From NCBI GenBank assembly GCA_948567375.1, contig OX419760.1, forward strand, positions 30,938,001 through 31,002,000: a DNA stretch of 64,000 nucleotides. The letters run 5' to 3'. The notes under the pieces were generated by a model. It was not told the origin of the DNA and made no database searches. It saw only the letters and a program-made list of their open reading frames with translations. The stretch is from Lunularia cruciata. Its lineage: Eukaryota > Streptophyta > Marchantiopsida > Lunulariales > Lunulariaceae. This document shows, piece by piece, positions 38,300 through 50,399 of this stretch (position 1 is the first letter of the stretch; the number at the start of each line of letters is the position of its first letter). The position numbers were made by a program, and so were the translations under genes.

Positions 38300-38305
38300 C
38301 ACGTG
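38300..38305 (+). promoter_or_regulatory. G-box / ABRE-like element upstream of FBP2
   Basis: CACGTG within ACACGTGGCGGG, 155 bases upstream of the chosen start codon. ACACGTGGC is the classic plant G-box/ABRE core bound by bZIP and bHLH factors and common in promoters of photosynthesis genes. It may lie in the promoter or in the 5' leader, since the transcription start is unknown. Confidence 0.5.
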
Positions 38306-38454
38306 GCGGGCGCTTATTATCTCCTCTTACGTTTCAGCTCAATTTGATTGTCAAGATGCTCGTCTGTGGCTATGGAACTCATCTTTACTTACAGTTTGAA
38401 CGTTCGAGCTTTCAATCCTTCGACACTGATTCTGCCGTAGCAATAATAGGCACT

Positions 38455-41055
38455 ATGCTCAGTTGCAGCCTGAGCTTCAGGATTGGAGGGGGTTTGGCAT
38501 CCGTTACTTCTCCCAACTCGCATCAGGATTGTCTAGTTTCTCCATTCTCAAGTGTTGTCTCGAGTCGGTGTACCGTCAATTATCGTAGTTGTGTGCAATC
38601 TCATCGGTTAGTTATGACGAATGCAGTGTCAGCTGAGAGGATAACGGAGTTGAGTGAAGAGATGAGTGGTGGGGAAGTTGGATTTACAGTGATGGAGTTT
38701 CTGAGCCGGAGGCAAGGGAACGTGGATGATGGTCTGGCCAATGTGGTGATGCATCTACAAGCGGCATGTAAACGCATTGCTGCGCTGTTGGCCTCCCCGG
38801 CAGCTGTGCAAGTGACATCTGCCATGAAGGATTCCGTTGGAATTACAATCGCTGCAAGAGACGCTCCCAAGCCCTTGGACATTGTTTCCGTGAGTGCTGC
38901 TTGAAGTTTGTCAAGCTGGCTGATGGTTGTAAGAAATGCTTTGCACAACTTTTCTCATGTATACTTCAGCATCGCAATGGTTCTGGTCTCTCCCAGTATG
39001 ATCTTGAACCATTAATTTCGCTCGTGCCTGAAATTATCATCTGTGACAGAGGTCACGTTTATATGACGGTATATAAAAGCGTGCAAATTTCTCCCAGCGA
39101 TTTTACTTTCTCTGCAGATCGTGTGCACAGGGTGTCCCAGAAAGTGCAGTGCGTGCACGTTCGATGTTTTACATTTTCACTTTGTTAGAGCGGTGTAGAT
39201 TGATCACATACTCTGATGTTCTCATGACTCCAGATGTTAATGTGAAAGTAGATTTTGCTTACATTGACTGCAGGGATCTTATTGTATACCTTGCCTAGCA
39301 TATTACCAATTTTCGTTCCCATAATACAGTTGACAACTGTGTGGCAGGCAGAACGATATAATCAAAGTAGCTCTAAAGAGATCTGGGAATGTAGCAGCTA
39401 TGGCTTCTGAAGAGGAGGACTCAGCAGTGTGGTTTGGAGATGGTCCATATGTGGTAGTCTTTGACCCCTTGGATGGCTCCCGCAATATTGATGCATCAAT
39501 TGCGACAGGTCCAATCCAATACTCCCTGAATCTATCAGCTTCAACTACTGAGGTCTAGATACCGGATGAGATTCTTTAGTTTCCAAGTATCGTTGGGTGT
39601 AGATCTGAATGAAATGGCGTGGTGCAATTGACAATAGTTGTGACCGATGGTTAAAGCTATGCCACCATTCCAATTTTCTGATATCGCCAAACATGCTTTA
39701 TGGAGATCTCATGGAGGTGGTTTCTCCCACCGGAATTGTCTGAAAGATATATTGGATTGATTATAAAAACTTCGTTAAAATCTCATGAATTTCAGTGACC
39801 TTTGTACTTGCTGTTCTATTTCAGGGACTATTTTTGGCATCTACAAGAGCCTCCCAGAAGCGGAAGGTTTGCCAGTGGATGAGAAAGCATCAAAAAATGT
39901 TCTTCAACCTGGATCGAATTTAGTGGCTTCTGGGTATGCATTATACTCCTCGGCGACAATGTTGTGTTTGACTGTAGGATCTGGATGTCATGGATTCACA
40001 TTGGATGGGTCCTTCGGGGAGTTCGTTCTCACTCATCCCAACATACTTATCCCGAAAAGAGGTAAGCGTCAGCCCTTGTTTTGACTAATGTCGTTTCCTT
40101 CCAATTAATCTAGCTCCAAGTAGACATCGATTTTCTGTAGCAACTTGAAGCAATAAATTTAGGACATCAGTTCATGTCAATCAGTTGGAAATTCTCGGTC
40201 GTAGTCATGTTACTTCCATCAGGACCCGTGATGTCATATTACTCGGTCATCCTATAATTATTCTCTTCCAACTATCGTCTGCATCCTGTCTTGAAGAAAA
40301 CAATACTCAGAGCTTCTGTGTGAAATTTAACACGTTATAAGTCAAGGAGATAGTTCTGATCTCGAAGTCAAAAAGCGACGAAATATACCAGCTAAATAGG
40401 ACATAGCTCAGTTTACCACAGATCACCAAAGATGAAAGTGACAAACTCGCAACGCAGCTTAGTTAAAAGCCCGTTATTGTTTCTACTTTGACTTCATGAT
40501 CTTGAGAGTTCTGCCTATTTAGTAGTTTCGTAGCTCGTCTGCACGCTATTTTTTCTACCTCCCAAAATGATTTAGGATAGCGTTGTCTTGCGTGGTTGAA
40601 TGCACTGGAGAGCGATGCAAATAGATCATCTCATGTTTTTGCTTCTGATTACAGGGCAAATCTACTCTGTAAATGATGCAAGATACTACGACTGGCCGGG
40701 AGGCCTCAGGCGCTACATCGATGACATCAGGCAAGGTAAGGGCCAGTACCCCAAGAAGTACTCGGCACGCTATATATGTTCCCTTGTAGCAGACCTTCAT
40801 CGGACACTCCTCTACGGGGGAATCGCCATGAACCCCCGAAGTCATTTAAGGCTTGTATATGAAGCAAATCCTTTGAGCTTTCTTGTGGAACAAGCACAGG
40901 GGAAGGGTTCAGACGGAAAGAGGAGAATACTAGATATAGAACCATCTAAGCTGCACGAGAGGCTACCTCTTTTCCTTGGTAGTCCGGAGGACATACTAGA
41001 GCTTGAAAGCTATGGAGATGTCCAGCAGTTGGTCAATCCTGGTTACGAAGTGTAG
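38455..41055 (+). CDS. FBP2: Chloroplast fructose-1,6-bisphosphatase, cpFBP2 type
   Basis: Four exons: 38455-38889, 39352-39508, 39825-40061 and 40655-41055. The GT-AG introns are 462, 316 and 593 bp and the product has 409 residues. The enzyme hydrolyses fructose 1,6-bisphosphate to fructose 6-phosphate with Mg2+. Residues 1 to about 53 are Ser-rich and almost free of acidic residues (MLSCSLSFRIGGG), as expected of a plastid transit peptide; an in-frame ATG at 38356 would add 33 less typical residues. Metal and substrate motifs are present: SEEE in exon 2, FDPLDGSRNIDAS at the exon 2 end, SARYICSLVADLHRTLLYGG, and LRLVYEANPLSF with the metal-binding Glu. The regulatory Cys loop of the light-activated isoform is missing: after GIYKSL comes a short Cys-free link to QPGSNLVASGY. 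SRNIDAS and the C-terminal VNPGYEV resemble the Arabidopsis At5g64380 type as I recall it. Oddity: EQAQGKG where the family usually has EQAGG. Confidence 0.95.
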
Positions 41056-41067
41056 ATACCCCTCAGC

Positions 41068-41073
41068 AATAAA
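41068..41073 (+). promoter_or_regulatory. Candidate poly(A) signal of FBP2
   Basis: AATAAA lies 12 bases after the FBP2 stop codon. It is unusually close for a plant near-upstream element, so a later degenerate signal may be the one used. Confidence 0.25.
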
Positions 41074-42207
41074 ATATCAGCCGAATACTGTGTAATCGTT
41101 CGTACAAAGAGGTGCAGTGGAGCCCTGTCAATCTATGGTATTCGTACACTCTTATCTCCAGAAAAGAGAGCCCTTCCATACATGAATGGAGATTTATGAG
41201 TATTTTATGACCGTATTCAGAACCGTCTTCGAGGAATTGCTGTAACCTTTGTCTAAACGTTTTTCGGAAAGATGCTTTTTTGCTGCTAACTTCATATGTA
41301 AATGACTGGGTAAAGAAGTTGTTTTGAAGGCCTTGGGTTCTGCTAATAATAGGAAAATAATCCGCTGTAGACTTGTCTGGAAATCTTTTCTTACAGAAGC
41401 TTGCGTACTCTTGTTTTCACTCGTCTTGCTGGAGTAACACCTTAAATGTCATAATGTGTCTTGAGGAGGACTTTTATGTGTTAAGCCGATGTCATCTTCA
41501 AGTTTTAGCAGAACCCTACCTATGGTATTGTGAAGGATATTACGACCTTACAGGAACTTTGACGATAGAAACGAAGATAAGTGCTTAACATTCATTTTGA
41601 GGTACAAGACATACCTTTTTACATCTTGCTATGTGACTGGGTCATTCAGCCCGGAGCACATATACCAAAAATATGAACGAGGAGGTTGTCTTGTTGACAA
41701 TCCATCATTGTCAGAATTCGTCAGAATCGGTCAGATAAACAAAACCAATTAAAATGAGAATGGCACTTACAGCGGGGGCTTACTTCGCTTGATAAGTGCG
41801 TTGTCTCGGTTCCGACATAAGACACATAGAAGATTTGCAAATCTTCTAAACCTTTCACCACTGGAACTTTTAAAGAAATGTAATTTCCGAGATGCGGGTG
41901 TTGCATAGGTGGCATTCTTAGCCAAAGATATATTTGTAGAGAGTTGGAAACTTTCATATATTGTTTGGCAATACTTCAAAGGAAAAAGTATGTGTGCAAT
42001 ACATTACTTTATATAACCGCAACTTTCCAAAATATTGCACTCATGAACTAATCATTATGTACGGTTCTTGAGGTTGATTGCACTTGTGAATTAAATACAG
42101 GGTAAGTGTATTATGTTGCAATACCCATGCATATTTTTGGGTCCCCGGGCTATTACATTTTATTCATAGAGATTCGCACTTATGCAACTTGCAGTTATCA
42201 AGGGAAA

Positions 42208-42258
42208 ACTACATTTTATGAATTCCCAGCAACTCATGTAAATAGCATAAAATGTAGT
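42208..42258. repeat. Inverted repeat, 13-bp perfect stem
   Basis: ACTACATTTTATG at 42,208-42,220 pairs with CATAAAATGTAGT at 42,246-42,258, leaving a 25-nt loop. It is AT-rich and in a region with no called gene. It could be a short hairpin or chance. Confidence 0.5.
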
Positions 42259-43451
42259 AGATCATGATCTTCACCCACACTACTCGAGCACATCTCACTC
42301 AAGTGCTATGAATATTGAAGTTAAATACGTTTTGTTGTCACATCACACGAGTTTGTCAAGGTATTTCTCATGGAGTTCTAATTTCCTTTTATAGGATATA
42401 ACCTCAAGCCTTCAAGAATTAAGCATCTTGTGTAGCTTCTTAATTGACGCCTCAGCATTTGATTCATAGCAGGGCATCTTGCAACCATATATGTGACATA
42501 ATATAGCTGATTGCACATAAATACTTCTCTTCACAGCATTTTTGAGAAAGTCTATTCGTAGAGCATGTGAAGTTTTGTACCTTTCATTTACAACATGACT
42601 TTCAGGCATACTACAAGCTAAGCATTATATCATTTTGCTTTAAGCATGAACTGGGTGATATAAAGATCATGAAGTATTTAACCTTAAAAAAGAAGAAGTT
42701 TAACTTGATTTCATTCGTTTCTTGAATGAATTGTTTTACTGTGAAGTAGACTTATACGCTCCAGACTCCAGACGACTCTACAATTAAGCTAGTTTGTAGT
42801 ACAAACTCGAAACAAATAACATCTGGTATTCAAAATTTTAATTTAAAGAAGATTTCCCAACCCTTAAAAAATCCTTTTCTTCTTACATTCCCATCCTTCT
42901 CGTCATCCTCAGTGCGGTTGGATACGAAGATCAAAGAAAGACCTTAAGATCTTCTATATTTCATACACCAAAGAAAGACATTTCAATCATTTATATCAAA
43001 TATACAAATCAATATAAAGAAAATAATGAAAAGAATCATGTTCCATTTGAAATAATCTAATTTCTAAGGTTTCTTGACACAACACTATTAACAAACTGAT
43101 AATATGTTCTGGGACCAAACATACGTGCGTAATTTTACTCAAGAAAGAGGATGCAAAATCTCTTTTTAGTTCTAATTACACACTGATATCAAGCAAGTGT
43201 TTTGTACTTTAAGTATAGTTGCATATCAAATAACATACTTATGATCCTATCGTTTTCAATTATATAATTGATTTCTATGTTCTTACACACTTACTCCAAA
43301 AAAATTTATTCTTATTATTTCGTTTAAAGGGAACTATTTTGAACAACAACAAACCGCAAAAATACAGATATAATGTAAGTAACAGCCCTCGGTTCATCTA
43401 AACCTTATCACAATATTGTAAAACAAAACCATTAAATCTGCTAACCTGCTT

Positions 43452-43473
43452 GGGGGGGGGGGGGGGGGGGGGG
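43452..43473. repeat. Homopolymer run of 22 G
   Basis: A T is followed by 22 consecutive G and then TTGG. Long G runs can form quadruplex structures and are prone to length errors in sequencing, so the exact length may be wrong. Confidence 0.9.
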
Positions 43474-43804
43474 TTGGTATAATAAATAAAGGAATACTGA
43501 TACCACGAAGCATTGCCAACGGAAATCTTTCAGTTAAATTTGCTAAAAGAATCCATCTTTTATTTACAAAATCTACTTCCATATAAAAGGTAAAGTAGGC
43601 AGTAGGCTTAAGCAGTATATCCAATATTGTAGACATGATCATTTCAATTCAATCTCAGTGCTCATAATTCCGAAACGAACGATCCCATACCTATGGCAGA
43701 ATGGCATAGTAGCTTGAGTTCAGGTAGTTGAAGTGGAATTTCCACGTTAAAACCTGCAAGCAGACAGGCACGAACATTGCGGCGAATTATAACCAAATGC
43801 CAAA

Positions 43805-43830
43805 CGTCAACTCTCTACTGAGAATTGACG
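43805..43830. repeat. Short hairpin, 11-bp arms with one mismatch
   Basis: CGTCAACTCTC and GAGAATTGACG are complementary at 10 of 11 positions around a TACT loop. The arms contain TTGAC, the WRKY W-box core, in inverted orientation. No gene is called nearby, so a regulatory role is only a possibility. Confidence 0.45.
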
Positions 43831-46800
43831 GCTAAAAGTGGAGGATATGGATTCATTCATTCACCCCTTCACTAGTTTGGCATCGTGGTCATGACAAACG
43901 AGTCACGTCCCCAAGCACTCTCTTTGGATTTTACGTCCTCTAGATCTTCCTGCCGTGCCTTAATTTCTGTCCATGCATTCGGTGGGATCGGGCAAAAGTG
44001 CGAGCTGCCACCTTCTACCCTTCACTACCACTGTACCTCAGGAGATTTCAGAACATGAGCGCCTTTACGACGAGTGTTAATTCAGGGAGGGTGTGCTACA
44101 ACATGAGATTTTCTAGCCCATGAAGTACGTTGTCTATGCATATTGATTGACGAATAAAACTAGCTATAGGATTAGTAATGGTCTTCATTCCACAAATTGT
44201 CCGATCTGTCGAGGTCAAAAAGCAAACATTAATGAATCAAAGAAAACGAATATTGAGCGGGATGAATAGCGGTCAAAGATGGATGAGAGTTTGCCACCAC
44301 GACGGACGCACGGTCAAGGGAAGATAACACACCACAAAACCCATGCAGAGCAGATAGATTGGGTCGAGGGTTGACAACTTGGAAGGTTGTGGATCAGGAG
44401 ATCAGGGTCTGTCTACCCTCGGCGGCAAGCCCATAGCAGCGCAATGACAAATGATTTCTCTATTTTGGCAAGTTCAGATAAATATGGGAGCTCTTTGGTG
44501 TAATGTTCGGACGGATGGGTAATGAAGATTGAAAGTCTTGGTCTGTTGACGTAGAGGCAAAGGTATTAACTTCACAATCTAGTTGCTTTTGAAAGTAATT
44601 GCTCATGTTCAAGAGATCTACACTGGCGATTGCAAGATTTCAATGTATAATAGGATCTATTGTTGGTGGATGAATAAAGTCTCCGTGCCCATCCTACAGA
44701 ACTAATCAGCTGACTATCTATATACATGGGGTTAAAATTGGTGAGCTGTATGGTGAATTAAGTGTTTGTGGAACGTTGTTCTTGATATTATGATGAGAAT
44801 ATGAAGCTTAAACCCTTTCTAAGGTTAGCCTGTGTCTATAAACGCGTTTCCGCATAACTAGCTTCAAGCGTTCATGATCCTGCGAAGCTGAACCTCAATT
44901 TGAACGCGACTGCTGCAAACGAAGCGAAGCTTCACTTGGAGGAAGGCGACGACTAGATTTTCGAACTCGAGTACGAAAACAAAACTAGAGATCATGATGG
45001 AAAAGAGTAGTCGAACCTTTTCAAAATGTACTTGACTAGAGAAGAGAGAGAAAGACAGAATTGGTACCACCCACCAGACCAGAAAGATTGACTACTGAGC
45101 TGGGTCATAAGTAAATATTGTGACTGTCAAAATAATCAGTTGCAGGATGGATGGATGGCGGGCAAACATGGTGTACAGTAGTACTGTACTTGGGAAATTC
45201 CCAGTACATGGAAATCACGTCACACAAGCGTGATTGGGTCAAAATGCTCCGTCTTATCGTCATCTGCGGGATTTCGAGGTCATAAGTAAAATTAGTCAGA
45301 AGAATTAGCCGAACTTTATCTATCTGCTGTTTTGAGCCTACTATGGTCATGAAATTCACCGCTTCATATTCATTTCTCTCCATTGGGAGGAAGGACATTC
45401 CTCCAAGATAAGGCTTTAAGACGTCATATCTCCTTTACCCACCACCAAATCTTTTACATCGTCGATATATAGCCATTAAGTCAATTCACATCGCTGATAT
45501 GATTAAATGATCACTAAAGGACAAGTGTCTCGTATCAAAACAATTCGTCTTTTAAACTCCTCATCAGGCGGATTGTATCGTCACAAGTTCTCGTTAGATA
45601 GGTCATCAGGTGGGTAAAGCCCCTATTTCTGGGACTTCAATCGGGAATAAGCATAAAATAAAACTCATCATGGATCTGAACCTTCGCAAGGTTTCCCTAC
45701 GGTTGGACGGAGCTGGATGACTCTTTCGAGCCGCAGACCAAGTTGGACGATTCGTGTCTCCGTATACGTACAAGCACTCATTAGCCTAATGCTCGGTTAT
45801 ACTGACCACCTGGCTTGGCATGAAGGTCATGAAGGTGCCAATCATACGAGAACTTATGCGCAGATAAAATATTAAGGCTGAACTCATCCAAAGTTTCAAG
45901 CCAGCAGAACTGTCTTCTGATCAGATAGAGCAGTTTGAAGTCAGGTTACCTCTGCTCAACTAAGACGCCTTAATTAGCATGAGACATATTGAAGGAGGGT
46001 AGTAATAAAAGACCAAAACATCGGCAGATAAAGATATCTGTTTAGATCTTAAACTAATCATGATCTTTCTACTACCCTACTCCCTTTACATTTCTAACCA
46101 AGGCAACAATATCGTAAATTTGCGTTTAAGTTCTGCAATCTACCCCAAACTACTCTCCATATGTCGGTCCCCATGCTTTGCTTCTCTCAATGATCACATT
46201 TCGCCTCCATCGGACCATACAAAAAACTTGGGGGAAGGAATATAGGTCTGCTTTTGGGGGAGGTAATGCACACTTAACACGACGTCTGCATATGAAGCAG
46301 TCATCATTAGCGAAATATCTGTAGTGGAGGGAACAAAATCTGCAAGTCGAGGAAGTTTGTATCTACTTTTGCAAGAAAAATAGGAGAGCAGATTTACCTC
46401 AACAAGATTAGGAGTAAGTAACGCAACACAGCTCGCCTGTCTATGGCAACGCGTACCGAGTCAGAAAGGAAGGGAAAAAATTAATCTATAATATAGGCCA
46501 CTGCACAGGTTCTTGGTAAGTGTGCACACATTGCAATTAAGAAAATAGGAATGTGAGTTGATTTTACTACTGCACTTACTCGCTAAACTAATACTTTCTT
46601 TTGGGAAGACGAGACTACATAATCAAGATACTGAGCTTTGACTGCAGAGGTTGTGAATAAAGTTTATTATTATTCCTCTGTTGCTTGACGTCAAATTACT
46701 CTTAAGTCTCATTTTACTCGTCTCGTTAATTTCCATTCACTTAGCACATGCTTTCTGAGGTCGAGATGAACTCTAATCCTATAAAATCCGGACTCCAGAA

Positions 46801-49240
46801 TGATTGATTCCGATGAACAACTAAGAACGGCTACAAATATACCTGAAAATTGCTGGCCGTGGATACTGAAACATTAATTATTTAACTAAATACTGCAGTT
46901 GAGAATCCCTAGATAGAACCAAGATACGAAATCTGGTGGTGATTAACTTACGGAGTCATCTGCATCGCATGAACTTGTTGGCAAATCTCGTCAATCCGGG
47001 TCTGATCATAAGATCCGAGTGATCAGAGATCTAAAGCTAAATTTTTAGTTGAGGAGGACGCCAGTGGTTCGATAACATTGATGGAGTACAGTATGTCAGC
47101 ACGATCTCAAATTAGGAAGGGATCACATTTTGAATTGGAAGTCTACCGCAGTTCTCTTTGAAAACTATCTCCCATGTTTCATGTGTTCTACGTGGTCGCC
47201 TTTTTCCTCCCTCTATTTGGAACCTAGCAAGCTTCTTAACGAGGCCACAGTGACCTTCTCAAAAAGCATCAGGGTCACCAATTATGCTTTGCTTGTAGAA
47301 TTTTTGGGGTGGGTGCAAGACGGTAGTTCTAGCGACACACAGGAATCTGGTCAAAGATTTCAGAAAGGGATAAAAACATGACTGTTGTGATCATTTGGCT
47401 ACCTCTTCAGGTTCGTTTGATGCTTTGGAAGTTCGAAGACGCAATAACAGCTTCACTTGATCAACTCATAGGAATCCGGTCTAAGAATAATGTCAGCAAG
47501 AATAATGAGAGCACTCTGAGATCATGTGGTTAGCTTGGCAATCGTTTTATCCGTGCTCGGACCACAAGGGTCCCGGATTTCACAGATATTTCTTACTCCT
47601 CCCCATAAGAAGAACTTTCTGCTTGGGTCGCCTACAACCCCAGTCAAATGTCAGAGGGCATCCACATGACCCTTCTTCTAACTAATAAATCATCGAAACC
47701 TGCATTCAGTTATGCAATTGACGTGAATAGATTCTCATCAACTATCTAAGTATGTGAAAGTATAGTATACTCATGCATCGACAAATTTGCCCATGGTTGA
47801 AGTGTCAGCCAGGAATAAATAACGACATACGAGGTCTCCTTGGGATCAAGTTAAATCGGAATTAAACAATCGGGGTGTTGGTTTCAATTTTCGTGTGCCA
47901 AGGCATCTTTCTCTCCGTGTGAGCTTGAAAAATTCTACCGATAAACGTACGATATCCCGACCAGCACATAAGGCCCTAAGGTGTCACGTGGCTGCTCATG
48001 TCATTCAAGAAATTCTTAACAATTGCAAGCAACCGAACTTTGGAACACAACCCTCGTGCAGGAATCCAGGCCTGGACGAGGAATCGTCACTTCCGTTCTT
48101 CAAATCATCCCAAGTCCGTAATACTCTTTTCTCTTCTACTAAATTATAGAACAGCGAAGTGTAATGCGGTTTGGCAGGTACCGTAGACTCTTGACTTGCT
48201 TGAGGCGATGATAAAGCGATTCAGTTGGCGGAACAGAATGTTTTAATACTGTTTATCTACCAAGATATGCAAAGGATGGGCCATTCGTGGAGGCAGACAT
48301 TATGTTGATTCCCTGAATTAATTTCCTTTTTGCAACTTATATGTGTGTAGATGCTGGAAGTTGAAATTTCCAGGAAACCACTTGGCATGTGGTTGCATAA
48401 CTCGTGTGTATCCGAATGGGATGCGAGCAAGGAGTTTGTACATATCCACGAGGAAAACCTTACTGAAATTCATAAGTTCATAACCATGAGGTCCTACCAT
48501 CCTCTTCGGGCGGAGAGAACGTCCTCCCTTCCCCCCTCAGATTCTAAGATTTTCAGAAGCACAATTGAAGAAAGTGAAGAAGACGAGTCGTTATCCAGAT
48601 AAACTTAATTCTCCAAGTAGAATTTGTGGGGGTACAAACAGTATCATACCGGGAGAATCGGCGGAGATGTGAAGGGAGAACCAGTAGTTGTAATAATTTT
48701 GCACTCCACCAATGGATTCGTCAAAAGACGGTCCCTCTTCCTTCCGTCAATCATGTGCTGCGAGATTAGCATTCCTCTCCCCATTCAATTCCTCTTCTCC
48801 ATCACCCTTACGTCACAAATCATTGGCATTCAAAATCTCACACTCGCACTGGCTTGGCAGGGCTCTTGGCGCCTTTAGCGACGCTCTCAACCAATAGGGG
48901 ACGTGAACGCAAATTGCGATGATGGTCGGTCTTCAGTTTGGTGCCAATTACAATCAGCAACGGCTCCCCAACTTGGAGAATCCAGGTGCCGCCAAAGTCA
49001 CCCAGCCGGTTTCCGTTTTTAGTAACCGGTACGCGACCAGAACATCGCACCCTTACCAGTCAGTCAAGTAGTAAGCCAAAAGTATCGGCCGGTAACTGCG
49101 AACTATTATGGGAACATATCTGCATGGAATAACTCGGTAAGTAATGTATGTAAGTAAATTATAAAACCAGAACGAATTTCTCGATTATCTAAGCTGATTG
49201 GTTTGAAACCCTAGTTGATGAGTAAAAAGGACTCGGAAAA

Positions 49241-49717
49241 TTGTTCATCACTATGGTCCGGCCTGGTGAGCGTTTTTCTGTCTTTTTAGTCATTTTTAAC
49301 TTTACTTTCTTGCCGGTCGGAGGTCCCCTGCAAGCAGTTGCCGGTAACGTGGGAATGGAGGGGTCTGAGGTTCCCCAAGACCTCGCGGGTCCGGCTAAGA
49401 TATGGGCAAACCTGGATTCAACCTCTTCCAGATGTGTGAAGCCACCAAGACCCCAGGAACCTGAAACGTCGCACGTCCAAGCCGCGACCCCGGCGCTGCG
49501 CCTTCGCTGGGGTAGAACCGCCGAAGGAGCCATGGGCTGGGCACCGCGACCTATTACGCTGTTGCTAAGGCTTGTGACTGAGGAACGGAACGTACAAAAG
49601 GTACGTGTATACGAGGAACCCCAACTATCATATTGTACGGTATTGTACAAACGTACACACTTGCAGTCCTATATCATTGATTCAGGTATAGATCAGATCC
49701 AGTTCCTCACCGAATGA
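49241..49717 (+). other. GC-rich patch, long ORFs open on both strands
   Basis: About 49,310-49,570 is clearly richer in GC and CpG than its surroundings. It is open for 158 codons on the plus strand (49,241-49,717) and 153 on the minus strand (49,189-49,650). The plus frame is Pro/Gly/Ala-rich (for example LQAVAGNVGMEGSEVPQDLA). The minus frame has a basic segment (GKKVKLKMTKKTEKRS). I recognise neither. High GC removes stop codons and can leave both strands open by chance, so a protein is not established. A fragment of an unfamiliar mobile element or an unannotated exon are alternatives. Confidence 0.3.
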
Positions 49718-50399
49718 TGACGGCATGAATCAGTGATGAACCCAATGGACAGCACAGTATCGGGAGCATTCAATAGATACGTTGCATCTCTATCATATCA
49801 ACAACTATATGCCGTATGTACATTTCCAATACATACTCGTTGTCAGATGTGCTAAAGCGATACGCATGGGATCCTCGTACGGAGATGGAGCAAGAAAACC
49901 TGTTGCGCCACTTTTCTGTGTTACCGCCTGGGTTGTGACATTTATGCGTTGCTTGGAATTAGAATCAGGGTCTTCTACCGTCGTCGACGGCTGTGTCGCA
50001 CTATTCTTTCTGATCTTTTGGTTCAGACATTCATTTGATGGTCATCAGCATTGTTATCTCCAAACTAGTTGTTGTCCACAAAATGGATTGTCTTAAGATA
50101 ATTGTCCAATCAAGAGCTAAGACGGACCTGTAGCACTCCAACCACAAATAAATTTCGTTAAAGAATGATTTACATAGTTAAACAATCATATGATTATAGA
50201 GTGTACAATACTTCACAAGAATCAAATTATTTTACTGCAAATTAAGATCTCAAGTTCTCAATGTCCTTTCCAGTCTATATAATGCGTAAGAATGAATGAA
50301 AGTTATGATTAGAGAATATATTTACTATTAAATTAAAAACTAGATTATAACTACATATTTAAAAATTAGTTTTGACTATTTTGGGTAATGAGTAGATTA

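Larger units (their letters stand above)
41056..49240. other. CpG-normal region without a recognised gene
   Basis: About 8 kb of island sequence. Short frames at 41,373-41,588, 42,412-42,609, 45,105-45,398, 47,130-47,381, 48,351-48,602 and 48,712-48,897 are open, but I recognise no domain in any. The 83-codon frame at 48,351 follows a TAG acceptor-like site, is acidic at its end (EESEEDESLS) and could be an exon. The 61-codon frame at 48,712 begins MDSSKDGPSS and is Ser-rich. I call neither a gene. The stretch could hold unrecognised exons, non-coding RNA or unique spacer. Confidence 0.35.

Noticed and set aside
38356-38454. Upstream in-frame ATG of FBP2
   Set aside because: It would add 33 residues with several acids before an otherwise typical transit peptide. 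Kept as an alternative start, not the main call.
45105-45398. 97-codon minus-strand frame
   Set aside because: No domain, no splice partner and no similarity recognised; length is within chance for this composition.
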